Source: Steinernema hermaphroditum (lineage: Eukaryota > Nematoda > Chromadorea > Rhabditida > Steinernematidae). From it: a DNA stretch of 64,000 bases. The position numbers and the translations under genes are program-made. The DNA lies in assembly GCA_030435675.1 (NCBI GenBank), contig CM059625.1:1178001-1242000 (forward strand). The letters run 5' to 3'. Positions 24,419-36,000 of this stretch are shown here, piece by piece. Positions within the stretch are counted from its first letter, which is position 1, and each line of letters starts with the position of its first letter. Below the pieces are notes generated by a model that was not told the origin of the DNA, made no database searches, and worked only from the letters and a program-made list of their open reading frames with translations.

Positions 24419-27400
24419 CTAGCTTGCGAACTGATGGCGCAGCGCCTTTTCATGTTCTTGATTCAATTGATTGAGAATGCTCACAATCTTCATCGCCACT
24501 CCGAGCGATAGCTTCATGTAATCCATGATGTTCTGCTGTGTTAGGAGGGACATCGCTCGACCATCTATTTCCTGTAAATGCGTTGAGTTTATTTATTATT
24601 ACTCTACTGGCAGTATTGATCATGCACAAACATGTAGGGATAACTACACCGTGGACATTCAGAGATTAGCGCACTTACATTGTGAATGAAGATATTCTTC
24701 AGTTCCGTATTGATCTCGGCGGCGACAAACTGCGCCGTCTGCTCAACGGACCAGCTGTGGTATTCCGGCGGCGGAGGGACAGGGCGCTTGACAAAGCGGA
24801 AACATGAGTTGCACCGCTCTCCTGTAGTTGAGATGAAATTCTTACAAACACCCAAACTGTTCATAAACGTGCGGACGATATCGATACAGGCACTGGCCGA
24901 GGAGGGCACCGGCAGATAATGGGTATAGGTCATGTGCTTTATGCATGCTGAAAATAGTTGGAAATTGGAACGACGAAAATAGAAATCGCATCGATATGTA
25001 AATAACCAGATGTTTTCCACGGAAGTGACACACTGTTGACATTGGAAGATTTTTCGCCAAAAGTAAACTTCAGCATTCCCAGGAGAATTCAATTTATACT
25101 TGCGACTATGGTAAGGATCATAGGTGAGATATGGCATTGTTCTCTGCGATCTTTGCCACTCTTTGTAGGTTTGATGATTCAGCAAGACACTGCATGAAAA
25201 GATTTCGAATGCTTCTGAGAAGCGTTCAGTGAAACAAGTGAAGGTCACCTTACGTCTTTGTGAATATTGAATTAGATATTATAATGGACAATAATATGGA
25301 GATAATTTTCCGGAATCCGTTACCCTTATACGTCTCACAAAAAGGGTAATCGTCTTGTTTTTTTGTAACTGTACTATATTACATAATATTTACCTGTGAC
25401 TGTTAGCTTCTTGCAGTTGCCAACAGGAAGCTTATTCCAAGCCGTGATAATCCTCTCCCGCGGCACGGAATTGAGCAGGCCTTGTATAATCTCACGATAG
25501 AGATGATGAGGTGCTGTTGGTCCTATTCTTTTAGGCAGATCCATCACCCTCCTCATATCGAGTAGACTGGACTTGTGCGCGCATCCGTGGTTTATGTAGA
25601 TGGTGATCTCGTCAGGAACTCCGTTCTCGTTCTTCTGACAAAAGACCACGTCACTCTCCGCACCTTTAGAAGATGACGGTTTTTGTTGGTTCGTCACCTT
25701 CTTCTTCCTCACCTTCTTTTTTTCTGCACTATTCGTCCGTTGGTATGCTTAATAAAGTGAATTAGAGACATTATCCTTTGCATGATGTAGACATACTTCT
25801 TTTTCCTTTTCTCGCCGTTTTCATTATTCTCTTCGGTTTGGGCTGGTCCATCACTGTTGGAGGAGCCGGCTTCGCCTCTGGATCCTCAGGTATTGAGGCC
25901 GGCGGTTCTTTTGGTTCTTCAGGTATCGACTCCTGTGCCACAGGCTTTGCAGGAGGCTCAACTTCGGTCTTTATGTGGACTTCTGAGGGAGCGGGAGTGG
26001 TTGTGGAAGGCTGTGCAGCCGCGAGTTGTGGTAAGCCGGAAGCGGTGGAGCTTGTTGATGGTGGCGAGTCGTCGTTATTTTCCTGAACTGGCATTTGTAC
26101 GCCCGACGAGCTGGCACGCTGTGGCAGCAGCGACGAGTTCGGGGTCGACGGCGTGCGCGCCTCCTCTGAGATCAATTCAACTTTAATTCCATTTTGTGGT
26201 TTCTCCTCCTAAACATGTGCATGTGGTCAGTTTGTGGCGTTACCGTCTGTGTGGTCTGCTTACATCATTGCGCGTCGCACTGACCGCCTGGCTGGCTGAG
26301 GTGTCCAGTGCTTCGACGGTGAGTCGGGCTTTTTTGCTTCGCGGTTCCTTAGCCATCTCTGAAAGTAAAACGTAAAGGTGAACTTAATGAAGGAAATCAA
26401 TTAGCATCGCTATGGATAGTAGACAATAAGACGTAGCCCTTAAAAATAAGGTGAATTCCTATGGGGTATAAAGTCAAATGAACAACGCAAGTCAAATGCG
26501 TATTAATAGGACTATAGCACATTTACAATAACAAAGGTCAATTTGCACATGACCAATTTCCATTAACAAAATGCATCCTTTCCACTACATGCTTAGGAAT
26601 CTGAACCTTCAGTAATTTGTCTTTAGTGTAGGCTGATTTTTCACGAATCAAAAGGAATCGTACGAACTAGAATCTACAGAGTGTACAGAACACTTTATCT
26701 GGCTGAAAGAGAAATGGTGTAAACGTTCTGTTAATTAACACTCGATCTGATTCATTACAAAATACCTTTTGTTAATGGAAATCTCATGTACTTTTATTAT
26801 GTAAAGGAAACCATTATGGTTATTGTATCCGTACACCACAATGACATTTTAGAAAATGTCACGGAAGGACCTGATGCTCAATATTTGGCCGTGTATGTGG
26901 CACTTAAGGAAATGAACTCTGCATACCCCGAAAGCCTTCTTTAAACCGGAAAACTGGCGATGGCGATGCCAAAAACAGAACTCTGCGCGACTTCGCTGCC
27001 CTAGTGAAGAAGTTGAGAATATTAATGGTTTCCCCTGGCGGACCGGATAATCTCAGACTAATGACTTACCAAAATAAGCACAAAAATAGACAGAGAGAGG
27101 ATGCGACGCGGTGGGGTTTAACTAAAGGTTGTACACCGTATCAACGGTGTGATAGCAAAACAAATTAGCGAGAATAAGCAGCGCATCTCGAAAAGCGAAT
27201 AGATGTGTTAGGGCATGTTACCCAAAAAGCGAAATATCGCGAGTTTGCGGATGTTTTCACAAAAGCGTGAATAGAGCCTTGTTATTGAGAGCATGCGGTG
27301 CCATGTTTTCCCTGACACCTATTGTTCGCCGCCCTAATGAGATCCACATTCGCGGAAAGATCTACCCATTTGCCTGTAGGGAGATGACACTTTCGAAATG

Positions 27401-30400
27401 GTTAGTATTCGACATGGTTTTTAAATGTCGCCTAAAACTGGTATTTAACCCGTAAATGAAAACAGTGAATACTGTTGTGAATAAATACTTCATTGTTTAA
27501 TGGTGCTTTGAAATGACTTTTTCCGGAGAATTTCGGGGATTGGAATTTGTTTGACTGCTAGAAAATGAGACAGGGAAGTATGAAAATTTTGAGTACTGCG
27601 CTGGCATGTTTAGAATTTGCACGATTTGTGCTGTGTTTGTTAAGATCACGAAAAGCGGATCTGTGGACGTTGTTGTTCTCAGATTGTGACGGACCATGTA
27701 GTTCTCAGATTCACACTAGGTGGATATGCCTACTGGCCGCTGTGCAAACTACTTGTTTTGATCACCACAAAAAGATGAAAATGATTGTGAGTAATCCATT
27801 CCAAATAAGAAGAAGGTCGAGTACTACAGTAAAAGGAATATCTCTTGCCGCCTACGATTCGATGAATTCCCGAAATCGCCCGCATACTAAACAAAATAAA
27901 AAAATGCGTCGTTTATTCTTTGTAATTTGATTCCCAAAATTATATTTGTGTGTTTTGTAATTTTTTTAACTTTTAGCTTTTAAGAAAGAAATGATTTTAA
28001 CTACGACCAGCACTAATGATGTAGACGTTAGGAGCGCGTCCAACAGCCGTAACAATATGATATGGCATCAACCCTAACTTTCTGATCAAGAAGCAAATCA
28101 TATAATCGGATAGAATGGATTTTGTGGTACAAATCTGTCTGTTTTGTGGTTACTAGAAGTTCATAGAACACGTTTGTACAAAAAGTAAAAAACTCAGCGG
28201 AAACATTTTAAAAAGCAGTAATAACTAGAAGCAATTTTCTTTCGATTTATACACACTAATTTTGTGACTTTTGCAATGGACAATATTAAAGCTGATCGCT
28301 ATTATGGTTGAGAGTTACCACAGAGAGCTTATCTGGTTGTTTTGATGAGGCGAGGACAAGCTCTGTTCTTAAGGAGCTAATGTGGTTTTTAGGAAATTTG
28401 ATTAATCGGCCGGTGTTTGAAAACGGTAGGCACGAATTCGCAATTCCCATATAAATGTTTGCGGTCTGTGCAGCGTCTATGCAATTTTACTTTTTAAGTT
28501 GGTATTTTACGGTATGCTCAAAGCTGAACCACATAAGTCAGAAAACTCACCCAAGTTTTCTCAACAATTAGTTCTTTAAGCAGATGAACAAATCGTGCTG
28601 TGAAAATAGCAAAATGTGAATGACTGAATGTTATCCAAAAGTGCACAGTAGATGATGTGACTGACGTGTGCGGATAACATCGAAAAGCCATGTCGAAAGG
28701 AGATTTCACAAAACAAACACACGCTCAAAGCTTTTTAGCGACACAAATCCTATCACGAGAAATGACACCTACTCGGTGTTATTCGTGGTCCCACATTCGA
28801 TTTCCGTTTCGTCCTTTTTGGGCCAGGAAAAACCGGTGGAATTACGGGGGCTTCATTCCTCTCTCCCCATCCACAAGGATAGATGTACCGGCTTTGGAAG
28901 TGTTCCTTGACGACGTGATCACTGGAGCCATCGAAAGACAGTAGTAACGTGTCGCCGTGGACTTCGGATACGGTAACAACGCAAGGCGCTCCGCTGAAAT
29001 TTCGTCTTTCGACCAGTTCGCACTTCATACCGGGCAAGAAGAGGTTTTCTTCGGGGCAGCATGAGCTGTCTATCTATAACGACAACGATAGAAACACTTC
29101 AAAGATCCAGTTATGGGATCTGCCCGGATTTGAAAAGACGTAAACTCGTATTTGAAAAGATCCTTACCGGTGTGAACCAGCTCTCCGAGCAAAGAACGCT
29201 TTGTCCATCCTTGTCAAGATTCAGTTGCCTATTTACAAACATTCGGAAATTAGCCGGATTTCGCGTGAATCCTACAGGCGGCTGCAGTCCTTCGCCTCCG
29301 TCCCTAAAAACGAAAATGATCGGTGCACGCACGTATTGGTATGTATACCGGACGGGACACAATTGGCTGTCGTCGCAGACGATCCAATGATCATTACTTG
29401 TGTCCTCTCCGTCGAGTCGAACGCAGATCCATGCTTTGTAAATGCGGATGATTGTGGCGAGGCAGTTTGTGCCGAGGCCTGCAATTAGAAGGGATTATTG
29501 GAATGGACTGGATTTGTGGATCAATTAGTCTACATAGTCAGTGGTGGAATAAGCGCATTATCTGTTAATTGGACATTAAAGTGTTTTGAGCTTAAGCAAT
29601 CTTGCTTGTTACATAGATAATATTAAGTAATGTATGTGTTATTCACTGATCACCTGCGTTTACTTGTCCTAGATTGCGTGCCTAAGAGCTCTAAGAGCTA
29701 TTTGTGCTAAGACCACTCACACATACCTCGTGGATCGGGGACGACAAGTTTGTACCCAATTTTGAAGTTATTGGTCAACTTCTTTTTGCTCTGGAAGAAA
29801 CACTCTTCCGGCGCAGCGATCGACTTCGTACTTAGTAAATAAGCGGTCCACGTGAATAGCGGCGTTTCATCCTGGATTGTTTCTATTGTTTCCGTAATCG
29901 AGTTCGTTTGTTGATTGCCTGTTCGTGTTATTGATGGTTCCTTGGAACGCTTACCCTTCTGAAAATGTGGCCACAACTCGGAATAGGTTTTGTTAAAGTG
30001 TTGTCCAACCTGGTTGTTCGAGCTTTCCTCAGGCGATGCGGAAAGACCTTCTTTTGACGGCGGCGGTGTCGGTGGGATGGATTGCATGTTCGTATGTGAA
30101 GGTGAAGAAGTTGACGGCTGTGAAGCCGGTGACAACATTCGGGAAAGAAGCGAATCAGGGGGAGCCGCTTCTGTCGGCGTTACAATGGTAGCCGCCAAAA
30201 TTGGCATCGTGGGTCTTCGTGTGTAGGAAGTTCGTCTATTCAGTGGTTGTACGTTTGGGCGCCTGGAAGAAAGTGTATGAAATCATGCGGTACGACAAGG
30301 TGTTCTCGCGGAATATACGTGGGACGAATACGTGACGTCTAAGGGGAAATTTTTTCTAAATTCAGAGAATGCCAAGCACCAAGACAATAGCTTTCTCACC

Positions 30401-30477
30401 GAAGGAAAGCATAAATATGCGGTATGGTTCAAGCCGCGAAATACATTTCTGTCGTACCTCGAATCTCCAGAATACAT
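24419..30477 (-). CDS. Polycomb-type MBT-MBT-SLED-SAM protein (Scm/SFMBT family)
   Basis: Ten exons in consistent phase: 30477-30458, 30262-29727, 29478-29349, 29303-29168, 29073-28773, 26358-26264, 26208-25797, 25723-25394, 24947-24679 and 24571-24419, giving 793 residues. Domain order: a Ser/Pro-rich N-terminus; MBT repeat 1 from about residue 143 (FTWTAYL, IAAPEECF, FKIGYKLVVPDPRG, then a DGEDTSNDHW segment); MBT repeat 2 to about 370 (PGMKCELV, LLLSFDGSSDHV, YIYPCGWGERNE); a Pro/Glu-rich linker; a polybasic stretch near 544-552; a SLED domain at about 583-693 (ITIYINHGC, GPTAPHHLYREIIQGLLNSV); and a C-terminal SAM domain at about 718-780 (WSVEQTAQFV, EIDGRAMSLL). In this family MBT repeats bind methyl-lysine, SLED binds DNA and SAM polymerises with Polyhomeotic-type partners in chromatin repression. 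Two MBT repeats resemble Scm more than four-MBT SFMBT. The 2.4-kb intron 28772-26359 is the least certain join, and two separate genes are the alternative. Confidence 0.85.
26354..26361 (-). promoter_or_regulatory. Candidate trans-splice site and internal start of a short SLED-SAM isoform
   Basis: On the minus strand exon 6 of the MBT gene begins tttactttcag then AGATGGC, putting an in-frame ATG two bases behind the acceptor. That is the usual arrangement for a spliced-leader acceptor. Starting here would give about 418 residues with the linker, SLED and SAM domains but no MBT repeats. The acceptor equally fits cis-splicing from 28773 in phase 1. Confidence 0.4.
26359..28772 (-). other. Long intron of the MBT-SAM gene
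   Basis: A 2.4-kb interval between the MBT-coding and the SLED/SAM-coding halves. The donor is ccga|gtaggt and the acceptor ttactttcag, matching in phase 1. I found no further MBT repeat or other exon here. If the short isoform is real, its promoter should lie in this interval. Open frames inside (for example 27565-27930 plus) resemble nothing known. Confidence 0.5.
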
Positions 30478-31950
30478 ATAAAAGGTAATTGCTGTGTGAT
30501 TTAAAAACAGCTAAGGGTAGCGAGACTTTACTTTAAATTAGCGTTTGAGAGATGATAGTTTTAATATGAACTGATGAGACGAAAAATTACAGGTATCTGA
30601 TTTCTTGGAAAAACCACGTAAATGAATTAGTAAATATATTCCAAGAATTTTTGATAGTCTGTGTGAATATATATGTAGCGCATTGTAGACAATAGATTTC
30701 ACCTCGGTGTACTGTATGCAGGTGCAGTTGCACTTTTAAGCGTCACGGACTTGTTGCCAAACGACAGTATATTGAGGTGAATCGGATATTCAAGGAAAAC
30801 ACTAGGACAACTATGGAGCAGCGTGATATAATTAGAGCCGTTAATTTGATTACTGATCTTAAGATAACGCAGCACGTAAACGATTGAATCACTAAACGCA
30901 GTGAAGCAAATTGTCAGGCATTCAAAAAAAACGGAACACCGTTGTTTCGAACTCCGTCTGTCTGTTTGGCTAACAGAATGAAACTAAAGCCTAGAATGTA
31001 AATATAGCTATGTGTTTTCGTTGAACACATGTGGGAGAAAGTGGGCAGATTAGTCATTAATGTATCCAATGGACAATATGAAAAGATATCGAAAACAATT
31101 ATGCACATAGTCATCAAACTCTCGCACTTTTTTAAACGAACAGGCGGATAAAGTAGTTATATTTAATACACATAGTTGTGTTTTCAGTGAAAATGTATGA
31201 GAGAAACACAAGAAACCGCACAGATTACTAATTACATTTCCCAGTTTTCAGTTTTTCGAATACCGCGAATTGCTCACCTATTATTAGAAATAGGATTCGC
31301 ACCATATCCTTAGAAATATGTAGGAATAATTATAGGTATGTAAGCGCAAAATATAGCATGAGTTTTCCGGTCAAAAATTTTTCTTCACATTCCAGAAATT
31401 TCGACATCGTAAACAATGGTTCTCGATACCAAAACAAGACAAAATGCACTTATGAATATGGGGAACATAAAATAAACGCAAACAATACAATGTCTGCTTG
31501 ATTTAGAATTTGCAAATTGAAACCAGAGTGTGCATCCTGACGGGTACAATTAGTTAAGCATCTTCATCTTCTGGCATATTGGAAATCTGAAAACCTAGAG
31601 GGACATAGAAAAAGGAAACTCTAGAGCAGCAAAGAACTATTTGTTCTTCCAAACGATTTAGAGAGGACGATCAAAATATCTCCAACAGCTGAAACAAAGG
31701 AGAGATATGTTTTTAATAACCGTCCGATGCAGCACTTGTCAATAGCAAATACTTTTTAAAGAATTCGCATGAATAGGAAATATGTTTCTGCTAAGTAGAT
31801 GCGCTAATGCGGAATGGTTCGATTCTGTTTACGCAGAACAAACGACGGAGACCACAGCCGACGAACAGTAGAATCAGAAATGGTGCTTAAAGCAACGATA
31901 ATGTTTGACAGATTTCCAATACAGTATTGTTAGGCATCTTAAAGAATCGA
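30478..31950. other. AT-rich region upstream of the MBT-SAM gene
   Basis: No exon, RNA gene or repeat was recognised. It lies directly upstream of the start codon at 30477 (minus) and may include 5' untranslated or promoter sequence. Confidence 0.4.
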
Positions 31951-31979
31951 AAGGTGTGCCAAAACTCACAGCTGATCTA

Positions 31980-33015
31980 GGGTGTGTTCAAAAACGCGCG
32001 ATCTATTGGGTAGAGCGATAAAAAGGCAGCGTCAATCGCGGCACGAGGCATTTGAATGGAAAACGCGCGCCAAAACCCGAAAAGTCTTCCTCCCACTCCT
32101 CCTCCGCTCCGTTTTCTTCCTTCTTTTCTTCTCCCATTCGATTGCTCGTCGCCGGGCTCGTGGTCCGCTGCATTCGTTCGTCGGTTCGTTCTTTTCGTTC
32201 AAGGCGCTAATCGTCGATTGGGAAACGAGCCAGGGCGCCGTCCTCTCTCTCTCCCAAAGTGTGTGTGCTGCGGTGCGGTGGTCCGTTCCACACTTGCGCC
32301 CTTCGGTCTTCTCCCCAATTCAACGCCACCGCCACAGAAAGCAAGCAGCACGAGCCCGCGGCAAGCGCAGCAACTGCCTGGCTGCAAAGAACCAGCCAGC
32401 CGATCAGCAGAGCAGTCGGCGTGCGCGCGCCCTCTAGCCAAACAGCGCGGCGAAAGTGGACGCAAAAATTCGTTGTAAGAGGCTGGCTACTTGGCCTCCG
32501 GCTGGAAGCGGCCTTTTCCACTTCCCGTCTTTTTTGTTCTCGCTCTCTGCATTAGCACGACCAGACATGAACTCGCGAGTGGTTCGACGACTGACAGTTG
32601 TTGCATTTCGTTGCAACGTGGATGAACCACGCTAAGAGTACACCATCATCACGGTCATGAGGCGAGATACAATAGGGGGGAGAGAGGAACACGAGGTGTG
32701 ATTTGGCAGTATGTGCTGACCCACGGTGAGGCCGAGTGAAACGACAATGATAAGAGAATGATGGGCGTGGCCCTGATTGCGGCAAATAGACAACGAAAAA
32801 AGACACGGAAAGGGAGGATCATGACGGTTGTGGCGGCGATGACGTTGTGGGTTCCGTCGCGTTTGCAAAAAGGACACGGTGAGGTCACCAGCGCCACGGG
32901 AAACAACACGACAGTACTCCAGCTGGCGATAAAGGATGCAAGTGGGCGGTGCCAGTGGACAGGGCTGATCTTAGCTGTTTTCCTTGCATCAGGCTCCTCC
33001 TCATCATGATCGAAG
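31980..33015. promoter_or_regulatory. GC-rich island, candidate promoter of the MBT-SAM gene
   Basis: About 1 kb of markedly GC/CpG-rich sequence in AT-rich surroundings, 1.5-2.5 kb upstream of the MBT-SAM start. Long overlapping open frames occur in several frames on both strands (up to 151 codons at 31982-32437 plus and 130 codons at 32655-33047 minus). That is typical of base composition rather than coding. None shows a recognisable motif. Pyrimidine-rich runs (cctcctccgctccgttttcttcc) occur near 32095. A non-coding first exon is possible. Confidence 0.3.
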
Positions 33016-33050
33016 GTTAGGATTTGCTTCAACAGTGTTATCTTCATACA

Positions 33051-36000
33051 CTTAGGTCAAATCGATACTGTGTTGCTGACACGAATTGAAACAAACAACG
33101 CCGAGCGATGACGAAAGTGCAAAGCCAGCAGGAGGGTACACTAGATTTATCGTTTTGTCTCCTAGCAATGGCGAATTATCTGTCGCCGTGTCTAGGAACA
33201 CTCGCATTTGCTTGTGGTCCTTGTCTCGGGGGCCCTTATTATAATATCGGCATCAATGGGGTCGAAGGCCGTTTACTGTAATTTTGGTCGGTAACGTCTG
33301 TTTGACACGTGTGTGTTAGAGCCCATTTGTTTGACCAGAAACACCAGGAAGTAATAGCTATGTTGACAAAAATATAGATACGATATGTTGATGTGCGAAG
33401 TCTTATTTTATAAATTGCTCATCTGGATGCTACCTCACTTTTGCTCAACAATAGCAAGGATCGCATTCCTTGTTCAACTGAATTAGCAACTGATACGATA
33501 TAGAAATTCTCTCTTTACCAAGAATACCCTGATCAATACAGAACCGAACGGCTCTTAACACAGGTTTCCATCCAAGAAAATACTATATTCAAGGGCCAGT
33601 GATAACCGAAGATGTTAAATAGTTGCTGAACCGGCCTTCCCATAAGAGTTGTGTCATGATGTTCGCAGAAGTGGTTATGTCTGCGATGCGCATCGGTCTT
33701 CTTCATTGCGATCATTATGGTAGACATATCAAAGGTAAAGCCGCTGTACCATAGATATCGCAATGTCTCGAACCATAAAACAAACAAGGTGAATCCGTGA
33801 TAACGCCGATATTCGGTCACAGATACGTTCCGTCACTATGGAAAGGCCAAGACGGGCTTACAACACTGACTGAGTTGTGTTTTCGGCTTATTTACCTTCC
33901 TCATCGAATGTTTACAGTACCAGAAAGTTTTTAGTTAATACCACAGTGGGAAAGTATACTAAAGATATGTTTACTCATATGTTCGAGGTTCAGGAATCAG
34001 AAAGCAGACCACCTAATCATAGACTGTGTTGCTTGAACAAATACAGTGGTTACGGTCTCGATGACTGATTTTGAAATGCCCAATCATTGGCGTTTACGGA
34101 GCAAAGTCACAAGCGGTCCGCACAAACAGCATAACAGTATATTTTGATTTTTCACCCGTAGTGTGGGAAACGTCCAGAAATGTCCAGTCAACTGAACTTA
34201 TCGTCTAGTCAACTAAACTATAGCTCAATCTCAGCTCATTTCTGATAGCTTGTACTGTTAACTGCTTTGGCCGATATGGTCAGCTCACCATCATGACTGC
34301 TTGACACTTGGAACGAAAAACTGTTAGGCGAAACTTCTGAGCAGATGCCTTGATGGGTAGACATTTTTCATTCATTTTGTTGTTCCTGTAATAAGCAGGC
34401 ATTTATCGAATAGAATTAAGAGTCTTGAAAGAAGCTCATACTAACATCGATTGACAAAAAATGGACATTTAGAAATACAAATTTAGCGGTAACTCTGAAA
34501 ATGTTGAGCACATTTGGGCATTAAAACAAACAACGAGCACTTGATCACAGACAAGCCCGTTTGCATTCATTGAACAAATGAAGTGGTTAAGGTCTCGACA
34601 GCTAATTTCGATGTTTACACAGTCTCATGTTCGACTTCCGAACCTTAAAACCAAGAAAAAGATTCGGGAATATCGTTAAACGTCATCGAAATGCGTTGGA
34701 CAATTGCGGTGCGATGCAGCATATGCTAAGTGGATTTAGACACGCGAAATACCAGACGTAACGCTTTCGTGCTTTACATTTCGCGGCAACACAAAATTAC
34801 GGAGAACGGGTTCTCTGTAGGCATATTTTCACTGAGCCAGAATTGGTGATATGTGTACGGTGGAAAATTATTGAAAAACAAACGTCTGTCTAGAGTGCGA
34901 CAACGACAAACGAGTTCTAAGTTGACGAAATTTGATAATTTGGTGGGATTTTAAAAAGCAGTATAATGCGCAAAAGCAGCTGCCAGGTCAGCAAGAATAC
35001 AGGCAATAAGCAGTCAGCTCATCTTAAAACTAGAATCCGATTTGTGTACGTATTATTTGGCGCATGTAAATATGCTATCATGTTCATTTAAGCGGAGACC
35101 AATTGCGCCATGTTTTGCTCGGCAATATTGTTTTTCCTTCAGCGAGCGTATGTCAAAAACAACCACAACGATCTGATAAAACTACAAACAAAGAAGGACT
35201 TTTGGAAATATTTTTGTGTGCTTGGGAAAAGACAAAACAAATACAACGTGTTTACAATATAACTTATTTGGTATGTGCGCCAAATATTACAAATCAATCA
35301 CATTGATAAAGCCACGTGGACGAATGTTGTCATGTTGTTTCTGTCACAGGAAGCTCATGGATTACTGCCATATTCCGGCCCCGTGATATACCCACAAACT
35401 GCCCCATAACGCCAGCATCATGTGCGCAAGCTATTTCAGCCTATGTCCACTTTTCATAAAACGCAATTCAATCATTTCCGGGTCTCAAACGTGGCAGTTA
35501 CCTACGAATGGCATAATGGCCGAAGAGGAAAGTATTTCCTTGTCGAAATATTCAAGAGGGACGAAATAACAATTAGCGAGTCAAAAACAATGTACAACAG
35601 CCCACATGAGAACTTATAAAAAAGGATAGCTTGCGAAGTGGCCTATCGGAGCGAATGTGCCCACTCATTCGTTGAGCGGTATTTTTTACCGTATGTAAAC
35701 ACCATGTGGTGAGTTCGTAACAAAATCAACAGAAAAACAACGTAAACAATGCTATACTATGAATATCTTATAGTTCTTCCTTGGCCAACCTATTCCCATA
35801 GTATATCGGGAAAACAGTGAATTTCCTCACAGTTTTCCTCGAATAGACTTAAATTTCCAAACGCTAATATATTACTAGCGTACCAGAAACTCGACGTTCT
35901 TTCAAGTTCGCAGACGGCATAAAAAGTGGCTGATGGCAAGGATGGTAAAATGGCACTTCTATTGTTGTCCGATTAGGAAGGATTTGGCTTTATTTAAACC

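Noticed and set aside
31800..31830. ggttcgattctg as a tRNA T-loop
   Set aside because: No matching acceptor, D or anticodon stems could be folded around it.
32056..32478. 140-codon Pro/Ser-rich plus-strand frame in the GC-rich island
   Set aside because: Similar long frames exist in three other frames over the same bases, which points to base composition. No splice partners or domains were recognised.
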